From an uncultured Hellea sp. (GTDB lineage Bacteria > Pseudomonadota > Alphaproteobacteria > Caulobacterales > Maricaulaceae): 64,000 nt of DNA. Both the position numbers and the translations under genes were made by a program. The notes beneath the pieces were generated by a model. That model did no database searches. It saw nothing but the letters and a program-made list of their open reading frames with translations, and was not told the origin of the DNA. Numbering within the stretch: the first letter of the stretch is position 1; each line of letters starts with the position of its first letter. Location of the stretch: the NCBI GenBank assembly GCA_938007935.1, contig CALLMD010000009.1:111857-175856 (forward strand). Reading direction: 5' to 3'. Below, one piece after another: positions 17,384 to 25,108 of this stretch.

Positions 17384-17557
17384 ATGGATGCTTACAACAT
17401 GGGCCGTAACATTGGTTCGTTTCTTATATTCCCTGGGATACCGATCTTGTTATTCAGCCTTTATTTAAATTGGCGATCAAAAAAACGATTGGAAAAAACT
17501 CGAGAGGAACGTGAAAGAGCGCGAGCAGAAAGACATGATAGAAAGCCAACAGAATAA
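17384..17557 (+). CDS. 57-aa single-TM microprotein between trpE and trpG
   Basis: This ORF begins ATG GAT GCT TAC 3 nt after the trpE stop, with AGGA about 8 nt upstream. It ends in a TAA that overlaps the trpG ATG (TAATG at 17555-17559). The product has a short N-terminus (MDAYNMGRNIG), one hydrophobic segment (residues 11-29, SFLIFPGIPILLFSLYLNW) and a highly charged, probably helical C-terminal tail rich in Arg, Glu and Lys. Start, stop and spacing fit translational coupling on both sides, so it is likely real. I do not recognise a family. A membrane microprotein in the tryptophan operon is unexpected. Confidence 0.75.
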   Translation: MDAYNMGRNIGSFLIFPGIPILLFSLYLNWRSKKRLEKTREERERARAERHDRKPTE

Positions 17558-18132
17558 TGCTCCTCGTCATCGATAATTACGATAGCTTTACTTATAATCT
17601 CGTCCATTACGCGCAGGAAATGGGCGCAGAGACCCATGTCATCCGTAATGATGATATGGGGGCGAAAGAGGCCCTAAGCCTTGGCGCGAAAGCCGTGATG
17701 ATTTCGCCCGGCCCGAAAACACCTGATGAGGCAGGTATGTGTTTGGACTTACTCGCTCAAGCCCCAGAAGATTTACCCGTACTCGGCATCTGCCTCGGCC
17801 AGCAATCCATCGGCCAAGCCTTTGGCGGCAAAGTCATCCGTGCCAAACAAATCATGCATGGCAAGGTCAGCGATATTCACCATGATAAAACAGGACTTTT
17901 CATAGGCCTAGACAGTCCTTTTAAGGCCACGCGCTATCACAGCCTGTCGGTAGAACGAGAAACCCTTCCCGAGTGTCTCGCTATCAATGGATGGACAGAT
18001 GATGGAGAGATTATGAGCCTGCGCCACAAAATACGGCCTATTCACGGCTTACAATTCCACCCTGAATCTATTGCATCTGAAAATGGTCATGCCTTGATAG
18101 ATCGCTTTCTAAAAATCGCAGGCCTAAAATGA
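17557..18132 (+). CDS. trpG: Anthranilate synthase component II (glutamine amidotransferase)
   Basis: TrpG hydrolyses glutamine and channels ammonia to TrpE. The 191-aa class I GATase has the start MLLVIDNYDSFTYNL, the oxyanion region MISPGPKTPDEAG, the nucleophile elbow LGICLGQQSIG with the catalytic Cys, RYHSL, and the His/Glu dyad in LQFHPESIASE. The start codon overlaps the microprotein stop by 1 nt, and the 3' end overlaps trpD by 4 nt (ATGA). It could also serve as PabA for folate synthesis, as amphibolic TrpG proteins do elsewhere. Confidence 0.97.
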   Translation: MLLVIDNYDSFTYNLVHYAQEMGAETHVIRNDDMGAKEALSLGAKAVMISPGPKTPDEAGMCLDLLAQAPEDLPVLGICLGQQSIGQAFGGKVIRAKQIMHGKVSDIHHDKTGLFIGLDSPFKATRYHSLSVERETLPECLAINGWTDDGEIMSLRHKIRPIHGLQFHPESIASENGHALIDRFLKIAGLK

Positions 18133-19100
18133 ACGGCTTTGGCGACACTTTACGCTCTATCCTGCGCGGTGAGCGATCTGACGACCAAATCAAAGAGTTT
18201 CTTATTGGACTCAATGACGCTGGCCTGACCTCGGACCACGTGCGAATAGGCGTTGAAATCATGCGAGAGAATATGACGCCAGTGGAAATAGACGGCACGA
18301 TTGATATTGTCGGAACGGGCGGTACGGGCCTGAACACGCTATCCATTTCAACCGCTTCTGCTCTTGTCTGCGCTGGTGGAGGCGCAAGAGTGGCCAAACA
18401 TGGCAATCGCGCAGCCAGCTCTTTGACAGGCACAGCAGATACCCTCTCGGAGCTTGGCGTGAACCTCGCTATCACCCCTGAAAAAGCCGCTGAATGCGTG
18501 GATAAAGCGGGCGTTGGGTTCCTCTTCGCCCCGAACCATCACCCCGCCATGCGCCATGTTGGCCCCGCGCGCAAAGCCATTGGCAAGCGCACGCTCTTTA
18601 ACTTGCTCGGTCCCATGAGTAATCCCGCCAGTACAAAGCGTATGCTCGTTGGGGTCAATAATAATGATTGGCGACGCCTCATGGCCGAGGCTTTTGCAGG
18701 TCTTGGCGTAGAGCATATCTGGGTCGTTCACGGCAGTGACGGCCTTGATGAAATCACAACAACGGGCCCTACTTTTGTCTCGGAAGTTAAAAATGGAAGG
18801 GTCACGGAGTTTACAATTTCGCCAGAGAGTTACGGCATAGAATTAACAACGATTGAAAGCCTACGCGGCGGGCATCCGTCCGAAAATGCTATGGCCTTAC
18901 GTGGGCTGCTCAATGGCGAGCATAGTGATTATCGTGATATTGTGCGCCTTAATAGCGGCGCAGCCCTGATGATTGCCGGTCTTGCGAAGAACATTCCGGA
19001 AGGCATCGACCTCTCCACAGAAAGTATTGATAGCGGCAAAGCGCTGACCGCGCTTGAAACGCTTATCAAAGTGTCTAGCGGAGATATTGCTCATGGCTAG
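18129..19100 (+). CDS. trpD: Anthranilate phosphoribosyltransferase
   Basis: TrpD transfers the phosphoribosyl group of PRPP to anthranilate. The 323-aa protein shows the family signature D-IVGTGGTGLNTLSIST (PRPP-binding GTGG loop), VAKHGNRAASSLTGTAD, the anthranilate-binding FLFAPNHHPAMRHVGPARK, RTLFNLLGPMSNPA, and VHGSDGLDEIT. The length is typical. It overlaps trpG by 4 nt and trpC by 8 nt, consistent with strict co-translation. Confidence 0.97.
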   Translation: MNGFGDTLRSILRGERSDDQIKEFLIGLNDAGLTSDHVRIGVEIMRENMTPVEIDGTIDIVGTGGTGLNTLSISTASALVCAGGGARVAKHGNRAASSLTGTADTLSELGVNLAITPEKAAECVDKAGVGFLFAPNHHPAMRHVGPARKAIGKRTLFNLLGPMSNPASTKRMLVGVNNNDWRRLMAEAFAGLGVEHIWVVHGSDGLDEITTTGPTFVSEVKNGRVTEFTISPESYGIELTTIESLRGGHPSENAMALRGLLNGEHSDYRDIVRLNSGAALMIAGLAKNIPEGIDLSTESIDSGKALTALETLIKVSSGDIAHG

Positions 19101-19890
19101 CTTGATGGATGCGCCAGACGTGCTTAAGAAAATCGCAGCTTATAAGGTTGATGAAGTCGCCGCTCTGCGCGATGATATCTCAATCGAAGAGCTGCGCGAT
19201 ATAGCGCGAGACCAAGCCCCGGCCCGCGGATTTGCTAAAGCTATCCAAAATGCATCTAGCACAGCCCTTATTTGCGAAGTCAAAAAAGCCAGCCCCTCCA
19301 AAGGCATTATCCGTCAAGACTTTGATCCTGTGGCTATTGCCAAAGCTTATGAAACAGGCGGGGCAACTTGTATGTCTGTCCTCACGGACGGCCCCGGTTT
19401 TATGGGCAGTAATGCCATTTTCAAGCAGGTCCGTAACACCACTGACCTCCCCCTGCTCCGCAAAGACTTCTTCATTGACCCCATTCAAGTCACAGAAGCT
19501 CGCGCTATGGGCGCCGATTGCATCCTCGTCATTATGGCGATGATTGATGATGATACAGCCAACGCCCTTATGGAGGAAGCTGCAAAGCTCGGCATGGACG
19601 CGCTCATTGAAACCCATGACGAAACGGAGTTGACACGGGCCATAGACCTAGGCGCGGCGCTCATCGGCATCAATAATCGTGACCTCCGTACATTTGAAAC
19701 CTCTTTGGACACATTTGGGCGGTTGGCAGGACAAGTCCCAGAAAGCGCGACCCTTATTGCAGAGAGCGGAATATTTACCAAAGAGGATATAGTACGCCTC
19801 GCTAAAGATGGCGCGCACGGATATCTCATCGGCGAAAGCCTAATGCGGCAGGATGATGTTACTGGCGCAGTTCAGGAGTTACGCTCATGA
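19093..19890 (+). CDS. trpC: Indole-3-glycerol phosphate synthase
   Basis: This TIM-barrel enzyme makes indole-3-glycerol phosphate from CdRP. Signature segments are ICEVKKASPSKGIIR with catalytic Glu/Lys, LTDGPGFMGS, LPLLRKDFFIDPIQVTEARAMGAD, LIGINNRDLRTFETSL and IAESGIFTKEDI. The start is taken at the ATG at 19093 (265 aa); an upstream start would extend 13 codons into trpD. TrpC is monofunctional here, so TrpF, TrpB and TrpA must be encoded elsewhere. It overlaps the enoyl-CoA hydratase gene by 4 nt. Confidence 0.96.
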   Translation: MASLMDAPDVLKKIAAYKVDEVAALRDDISIEELRDIARDQAPARGFAKAIQNASSTALICEVKKASPSKGIIRQDFDPVAIAKAYETGGATCMSVLTDGPGFMGSNAIFKQVRNTTDLPLLRKDFFIDPIQVTEARAMGADCILVIMAMIDDDTANALMEEAAKLGMDALIETHDETELTRAIDLGAALIGINNRDLRTFETSLDTFGRLAGQVPESATLIAESGIFTKEDIVRLAKDGAHGYLIGESLMRQDDVTGAVQELRS

Positions 19891-20660
19891 GCGGGGCAAT
19901 AAGAACGGGCTATCATAGCAAACATGTGGCTTGGCTTGAATTTTCAAACCCCGGCAAGCGAAACGCATTATCGCTCGCTATGTGGAAAGCATTGCCTGAA
20001 ACGCTTGATACCTTAAGCGCCAATACAGATTTACGCGTGTTGATTGTTTCAGGCGCAGAAGAGCATTTCAGCTCGGGCGCCGATATCTCGGAATTTGAAA
20101 CCGTATTTAAGACCTATGAGTCCTCCAAAGATTTCAATGATGCCGTTGACTCAGGCTTTGAAAAGCTTGTCCATTTCCGCGCACCGACTATTGCGAAAGT
20201 TCGCGGCGGGGCTGTTGGCGGTGGCTGCGGCTTAGCACTTGCCTGTGACATTAGGATTGCCGATGAAACAGCCTTCTTCGCTATCACACCAGCCAAACTA
20301 GGTATCGTCTACCCCTTCCCTGAAATCAGCCGCCTGAACACCACGGTCGGTATTCCCATGGCGAAAGATATGCTCTTTTCTGCGCGAAAGGTGAAGGTTG
20401 ATGAAGCGTTGCGCATTAACCTTGTTAATCAGCTCTTTCCCGCCAACGCGCTAGAGGCAGAGGTGCTTGGATATGCTGAAACACTTGCCAGCCATTCTCC
20501 GCACTCCCTGAAGGTAACGAAAGAGGTTATGGAACACATTGAAGCGGGCGGCATCGATTCCAGTGACGCCATCACACAAAAAATCGCGGACGCCTTTCAA
20601 AGTGAGGATTTCAAAAAGGGCTACAACGCCTTTTTAGAGAAACGGAAGCCGCAGTTTTAG
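19887..20660 (+). CDS. Enoyl-CoA hydratase/isomerase (crotonase) family protein
   Basis: The 257-aa crotonase-fold protein has the oxyanion-hole segments HFSSGADISEFE and KVRGGAVGGGCGLALACDIRIADE. A PAKLGIVYPFPE segment provides the usual active-site helix. Glu residues expected for hydratase chemistry are not clearly both present, so isomerase, hydrolase or other CoA-ester activity is possible. It is translationally coupled to trpC (ATGA overlap) and is the last gene of the ppiD-trp operon, although no link to tryptophan synthesis is known for the family. From memory, Caulobacter has moaC-moeA at this position, so this is probably a lineage-specific insertion. Confidence 0.88.
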   Translation: MSGAIRTGYHSKHVAWLEFSNPGKRNALSLAMWKALPETLDTLSANTDLRVLIVSGAEEHFSSGADISEFETVFKTYESSKDFNDAVDSGFEKLVHFRAPTIAKVRGGAVGGGCGLALACDIRIADETAFFAITPAKLGIVYPFPEISRLNTTVGIPMAKDMLFSARKVKVDEALRINLVNQLFPANALEAEVLGYAETLASHSPHSLKVTKEVMEHIEAGGIDSSDAITQKIADAFQSEDFKKGYNAFLEKRKPQF

Positions 20661-20715
20661 GCTAGTTCAATCCTCAGCTAAAGGTTTTTGAACGCCCCTA
20701 AGGCAAGCGAAAGTA

Positions 20716-21591
20716 TTAAAATTTATGTGCAAATGCTACCGCAAGAGAATCCGCATTTCCGCCAGGGTCGGCTTTATAAACCGTATAATCCAGACGAATA
20801 TTATTTTTCGGCGTAACCGCATATTCCATGCCTATGCCGTAAGCAATGCCAATTGATGTCTCATTTTGCCTTAGGACTTGTGTACCATCATCAAGCTCAG
20901 CCTTAAAGCGTGTGGAATGCAATCCGGCACGGCTATGAATTGACACGCGATCGCTAACAGGCAGGCGAGCAAGACCAAAAGCGGCAATTGAATTAGCAAA
21001 CTCTGTTGTCAATGTGCTTGTGCTTGCAGGCGTATTTGTAGGGGTTGTTAAACCTCCAACCATTACAGCGGTATCGGGCTCTAATGCCTTAGTCTCAGCC
21101 CCAAGGCTGATAGAACCTTCAAGCTCTGCGCCTAATATACTCGCGCTTTGATAACCAATGCGTCCTAAAATGCCGTATTTCTTTGAATCGAAATCATAGA
21201 GAATGCCACCTAAATTTCCATATTTATATCCGCCTTCGTTATAAGGATCAGACAAACCACGCAATTGCGGAACCTGCCCGTAAGCATGCGTCCCATAAGC
21301 GTGTGGAGATGGCTGCGATGCATGTGCCGTTTGATACGGCGCATACCCTGCCGGATAACCAGCTTGAATCGTTTGGTAGTTAGCTTGCCCCATATGGGTG
21401 CCGTAATTATGAGTATAGGGTTGCCCATAAGATTGGGTATAAGGTGTGTGAGAATTTGTCCGCGCGGCATAATTAATTGGCATGAAACTATTACAATACG
21501 GCGCGCAAGCACTCTGCTGGATACCCCCCATACCCGCCGCAGAACAGCCAGCCAGAGTGGCGGTTATAAAAATGAGACCTAAACAGCGCAT
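20716..21591 (-). CDS. Outer-membrane beta-barrel lipoprotein with Tyr/His/Gln-rich linker
   Basis: The 291-aa precursor has a lipoprotein signal peptide with the lipobox TLAGCS (Cys at about residue 16). A low-complexity stretch of roughly residues 45-110, with repeated Tyr, His, Gln, Thr and Gly (for example THNYGTHMGQANYQ), precedes the barrel. The C-terminal ~170 residues form an OmpA/opacity-like eight-stranded barrel pattern ending in AHKF with the terminal Phe used by the BAM complex. AAGG precedes the ATG. It is convergent with the trp operon. The barrel resembles outer-membrane beta-barrel domain proteins of alphaproteobacteria; function unknown. Confidence 0.72.
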   Translation of the reverse strand: MRCLGLIFITATLAGCSAAGMGGIQQSACAPYCNSFMPINYAARTNSHTPYTQSYGQPYTHNYGTHMGQANYQTIQAGYPAGYAPYQTAHASQPSPHAYGTHAYGQVPQLRGLSDPYNEGGYKYGNLGGILYDFDSKKYGILGRIGYQSASILGAELEGSISLGAETKALEPDTAVMVGGLTTPTNTPASTSTLTTEFANSIAAFGLARLPVSDRVSIHSRAGLHSTRFKAELDDGTQVLRQNETSIGIAYGIGMEYAVTPKNNIRLDYTVYKADPGGNADSLAVAFAHKF

Positions 21592-21906
21592 AATGTTGCC
21601 TTAAATGATTCTAAATAAATCATTTACGAATATGGTTAATAAAGATTAACGCCGCCCGCCTTTATCTGATATAAAACGGCAGATTGCTGTGAGATTCAGT
21701 GTACTAGATCATTACATCAATCCTTACTCATCCCCATATAATTTTATATATTTTTCAACAACTTATCGAAAAATCTTAAAAATCAATCCTCATACCACAC
21801 ACTTGGCCTATATTTCTTATGTCATCGGGAAACTATCCTCGATGATTTAAGTTTCGATTGTGTGGACAGGCTAACGCGTAGGTTTGTTATCAATTGGACG
21901 GTGAGA

Positions 21907-22110
21907 CTGAGCGCCGTGGGTTACGACCACGGTTGTGCCGGGTCATTGTAACGTGGAAGCCGGACCGGCTGGGTCAGGTAGCGACAGCTATCGTACGGCT
22001 CAGACTTCGGGATTATTTAGTGCCGTTGCTCTAAAATCATCGCCGCAGGGTCAGTGCCTTGTAAAACATTAAAAAATCTTTGGTATCCACCAGGGTATCT
22101 GACTCTGCGG
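21907..22110 (+). ncRNA. Putative structured RNA (multibranched fold plus long hairpin)
   Basis: A closing stem CTGAGC/GCTCAG (21907-21912/21998-22003) encloses hairpin CCGTGG/CCACGG (21914-21919/21927-21932), a GCCGG...CCGGC element and hairpin GGTAGC-GACA-GCTATC (21977-21992). About 40 nt further on, a stem of roughly 19 bp pairs 22043-22061 with 22091-22110, with wobbles and one bulge. The segment is clearly GC-richer than its flanks. I could not match it to tmRNA, RNase P, SRP or 6S RNA. The strand is uncertain, since hairpins fold either way. Two separate RNAs are possible. Confidence 0.45.
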
Positions 22111-22230
22111 ACTGTCCATTTTATCAAATGGTTCTGCTTCTTTAGCGGATTTTTTTAAATCCGAGTCTGATGACAGGATAGAACCGTCGTTTGACAGCTC
22201 AAACGAACTTTTGCATTCAGAGATAGTAAC

Positions 22231-22258
22231 TTGACACAGCGAAGAACATCTGTAGAAC
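22231..22258 (+). promoter_or_regulatory. lexA promoter with SOS (LexA) box
   Basis: The alphaproteobacterial SOS box GAAC-N7-GAAC (the complement of GTTC-N7-GTTC) is at 22244-22258, about 58 nt upstream of the lexA ATG. TTGACA at 22231-22236 and TAGAAC at 22253-22258, 16 nt apart, look like -35 and -10 elements, so bound LexA would block the -10. This supports autoregulation of lexA. Confidence 0.85.
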
Positions 22259-22316
22259 AAATATCAATGTTGCCACTTTGTTCGAGGTGATTCCACTTCC
22301 CAGAGGAGAAATCAAG

Positions 22317-22952
22317 ATGCTGACGCAGAAACAAAAAGACCTTCTTTTACTCATAGATCGCAAGATCAAAGCTGTAGGCGTTCCGCCCTCTTATGACGAG
22401 ATGAAGGATGCGCTGGGCCTTGCGAGTAAGTCTGGTATTCACCGCCTTATTACGGCGCTTGAGGAACGCGGCTTTATCCGCCGCCTTCCCAATAAAGCCC
22501 GCGCGCTTGAAGTGCTTAAGCTTCCCGAAGACTTTCAACAGGCGCAACACCCCCCCATGGCCGCTAATGATGTTTATGAAGTGCCCTTTGTTGGTAAGAT
22601 TGCGGCGGGTAATCCGATTGCCGCGATTGAAGATAGCTATAATATGATTGCTGTTCCGCCCAATATGATGGGGCCCAATCATTTCGCTCTTGAAATTGAA
22701 GGCGAGTCCATGATTGAGGCTGGTATTTTGGACGGGGATATCGTGGTTATTAAAAAGGCCAATACAGCGCGTAACAATCAAATCGTTGTCGCCCTTGTTG
22801 ATCAAGAAGAGGCCACGCTAAAGCGCATTTACAAAACCGGCCAAACCATTGAACTTATTCCAGAAAATAAAGATTTTGAAACGCAAACTTACGGCCCTGA
22901 CCGTGTTGAAGTACAAGGCATTCTCGTCGGCTTAGTGCGCCAATACCACTAA
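22317..22952 (+). CDS. lexA: LexA repressor, SOS regulator
   Basis: LexA represses DNA-damage genes and cleaves itself when RecA is activated. From the ATG at 22317 (GAGGAG upstream) the protein is 211 aa. The winged-helix DNA-binding domain is at residues 1-70 ([38 protein letters not shown]). The cleavage loop [11 protein letters not shown] carries the scissile Ala-Gly. The catalytic Ser is in [12 protein letters not shown] and the catalytic Lys in [17 protein letters not shown] LexA box overlaps its promoter, and another lies in front of the dnaE-linked microprotein. It is convergent with comEC, with a terminator between. Confidence 0.97.
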   Translation: MLTQKQKDLLLLIDRKIKAVGVPPSYDEMKDALGLASKSGIHRLITALEERGFIRRLPNKARALEVLKLPEDFQQAQHPPMAANDVYEVPFVGKIAAGNPIAAIEDSYNMIAVPPNMMGPNHFALEIEGESMIEAGILDGDIVVIKKANTARNNQIVVALVDQEEATLKRIYKTGQTIELIPENKDFETQTYGPDRVEVQGILVGLVRQYH

Positions 22953-22967
22953 AGTCAGATTATGATA

Positions 22968-25052
22968 TCATGACCAAGGGCGTCTCTGGCGCCCTTTTTC
23001 ATTGGCAGGACGCATGTCTATGCCCTCATCTGTGATGTAAACATCATGTGCGCCTAGCGTTTTAAAGCTGCGCTCATCGAGTAAAATCTCGCCGCAATTT
23101 CGCCGAGAGACGGGCCCAGCCCGCCTTACCGTGAGAACAACAATATCAGAGACTTCACATTCAACCGCAACTTCGGAAGGGTGACTGACCACAGAAATCT
23201 TTTTGCCTTTCACATCAAAGCGGCAGGCCAAACGATCGCAAAGCGCCAACGTATCTTTATAAGTTTCAACGTCGCTTTTCGGGCGTCCTGCCCGCTGCAT
23301 GAATTGTTCGCGCCCATATCTATCGGCGCGTTTACGTCCAACGAAAAGCGTATCATTTTCAGCACTCCAAAAAGCCACCTGCCCCGTATCGGAAATGCGC
23401 AAATCAGGCTTTGGGGTTTGCCCCCAGATCAGGAAGCAAATGGCGGTCAGAGCAAAGCCAGAATAACGCCTAAGCCCTGTGCCCAAAGTCGAGAGGAGAA
23501 AAGCAAGACCAAAAACTCCAATAAGCCAGCCCGGCGCAGCGGGAACATAAGCCATAGCGCCAGACAGACCTGCAACCCATTCGGCCACAAATAAAAGAGA
23601 GGAAAGCCCCCACCCCATAATTGCCAAAGGAAATTCCTCTAATCCAAAAGGCAGCGCAATAAGCGACGCCAGAGCCGCTGGCATGACGATGAACGAAAAG
23701 AGCGGCATGGCGAGCATGTTTCCAAGCAAGCTATAGCTGGCAATGCGGTTAAAATGTAGCACAGCAAAACCTGATGTCGCTGTTCCCGCCACAAAGCTTG
23801 TAACTGTCAACGTGGCAAGATTGGTTTTGATTTTTGGTAATATGCCCGAGCGGTAGACATAGTCTCGTCTTTCATTCCACTCTGCATAAACAACAACAAG
23901 CGCTGCAACGGCTGCAAAAGACATTTGAAAGCCAACCGATATCAGGCTTTCGGGATGTAGCATGAGCGTAATAAGCGCGGCGACTGTGACCGAGCGCATG
24001 GAAAACGCTTTGCGGTCAAGCAGAACAGCCAGAAAGACTATCATAGCCATAATATAGGCGCGCTGCGTCGCCACAGAGCCGCCTGACAGGATAAGATAAG
24101 CCGTCGCCGCTAGCGCGCCAATTATCGCGGCAGGTTTACGCACGTCATAACGCCGAGAAAGCGGCGCAATACAGGCTAAGAGTAAAGTCGAAAGGAAGTA
24201 AGTACCGCCCGCAAGCAGCCCCATATGCAGACCCGATATCGCAAGCACATGGGCCAGCCCCGCAACTCGCAGCGCCTCTGTTTGGTCTTGCGGTATAAAC
24301 GCCCGCACTCCGGTCAACAATGCTGCCTGTAGGCCTGCTGTTTGTGGTGGCGCTTTATTACGAATACGGTCTGCAAGACCATAACGAAATGTTACCAAAC
24401 GTCTTTGAAATTTTTCTATAGGGTCCGTCGTTATGATAGTTGCAGCTTCTGGAGTTCCAATTGCAAAACCATAGCCCCCGAGCTTATCAAAATATGCGCG
24501 CCTCGCGGGATCATAACCACCTGGAACAACGGGGCCTGGCGGACGAGAAATAATGGCGCGCAATTTTATCGCCTCGCCTACAGCAAATCCGCTTGGTTTA
24601 ACCCTAACACGTACACGCAAAGGAAGATTTTCAGAACTTATGCCCGGCATTTCACTCACGCGAATGCGCCAGCGATAGCCAGTCCCAGATTTTTCGACGG
24701 CCTCGATCCAACCCGTCACATTATAGCTGCGCTCATAGCTAGGGACTTTAGGCGCATCCTCAAACGCTGTGTGTAGAGCCGAACGCCCAATACCAAGTAA
24801 AACCAACAATGCAGGAAGTAAAATTTTATACAGCTTGAGACCACGCTGTTCACAAAACCATGATAAAACGAAGAACAAAGCACATAGAGCTGTCAGAATG
24901 TTTAGTGAAGGTTCAAAAGGAAGATAAAAGTAAATTGCGATACCCGCCGCAAATATGGCAACAGCCCAATCAAAGCGTTGATACTCTGGCGCAGACCACC
25001 CTTGCGCAAATGTAGCTTCAAGCGCCATCTTTATCCTGTTAATCACAGACAT
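22968..25052 (-). CDS. comEC: ComEC/Rec2-family DNA-uptake channel protein
   Basis: The 694-aa polytopic inner-membrane protein belongs to the ComEC/Rec2 family, which forms the channel for single-stranded DNA import in transformation. An N-terminal DUF4131-like part with early TM helices and an OB-fold-like soluble region (YNVTGWIEAVEKSGTGYRW) precedes the competence domain with the signature HVLAISGLHMGLLAGG and many TM helices. The C-terminal soluble part (about residues 560-694) lacks a recognisable HxHxDH metallo-hydrolase motif, as in other alphaproteobacterial versions. It is convergent with lexA and divergent from gltX. Confidence 0.9.
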   Translation of the reverse strand: MSVINRIKMALEATFAQGWSAPEYQRFDWAVAIFAAGIAIYFYLPFEPSLNILTALCALFFVLSWFCEQRGLKLYKILLPALLVLLGIGRSALHTAFEDAPKVPSYERSYNVTGWIEAVEKSGTGYRWRIRVSEMPGISSENLPLRVRVRVKPSGFAVGEAIKLRAIISRPPGPVVPGGYDPARRAYFDKLGGYGFAIGTPEAATIITTDPIEKFQRRLVTFRYGLADRIRNKAPPQTAGLQAALLTGVRAFIPQDQTEALRVAGLAHVLAISGLHMGLLAGGTYFLSTLLLACIAPLSRRYDVRKPAAIIGALAATAYLILSGGSVATQRAYIMAMIVFLAVLLDRKAFSMRSVTVAALITLMLHPESLISVGFQMSFAAVAALVVVYAEWNERRDYVYRSGILPKIKTNLATLTVTSFVAGTATSGFAVLHFNRIASYSLLGNMLAMPLFSFIVMPAALASLIALPFGLEEFPLAIMGWGLSSLLFVAEWVAGLSGAMAYVPAAPGWLIGVFGLAFLLSTLGTGLRRYSGFALTAICFLIWGQTPKPDLRISDTGQVAFWSAENDTLFVGRKRADRYGREQFMQRAGRPKSDVETYKDTLALCDRLACRFDVKGKKISVVSHPSEVAVECEVSDIVVLTVRRAGPVSRRNCGEILLDERSFKTLGAHDVYITDEGIDMRPANEKGRQRRPWS
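22976..22999 (+). terminator. Intrinsic terminator downstream of lexA
   Basis: A perfect 7-bp stem AAGGGCG/CGCCCTT (22976-22982/22990-22996) with a 7-nt loop is followed by T's to 22999. It lies 24 nt after the lexA stop and inside the last codons of the convergent comEC. Confidence 0.75.
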
Positions 25053-25108
25053 GTTATGTGATAGAGCGTTTGAACATTTCAGCCCATTCTAAGAGTTGTA
25101 TTCCCTTT

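Larger units (their letters stand above)
21592..22316. other. Long non-coding region upstream of lexA
   Basis: This 725-nt region between the divergent outer-membrane protein gene and lexA has no supportable protein gene. It contains TTAA-N6-TTAA at 21636-21649 (a near CtrA-like pattern), a GC-rich multi-hairpin segment (21907-22003), a long hairpin (22043-22110) and the lexA promoter with its SOS box. A 63-codon reverse ORF across the hairpin is judged spurious. Confidence 0.6.

Noticed and set aside
21907..22003. Identification of the folded region as 6S, SRP, RNase P or tmRNA
   Set aside because: Diagnostic sequences of these RNAs (for example GGAAGGNAGCA of SRP, GAAAGTCCGGGC of RNase P, a tag reading frame of tmRNA) are absent.
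22069..22260. 63-codon reverse ORF between the outer-membrane protein gene and lexA
   Set aside because: It runs through the long hairpin and the LexA box, has no Shine-Dalgarno and its predicted peptide has no recognisable features; judged a chance ORF.
22968..25052. comEC as a truncated gene because it lacks the C-terminal metallo-hydrolase motif
   Set aside because: Alphaproteobacterial ComEC proteins of about 700 aa commonly lack the HxHxDH motif; the frame is intact to a natural stop.
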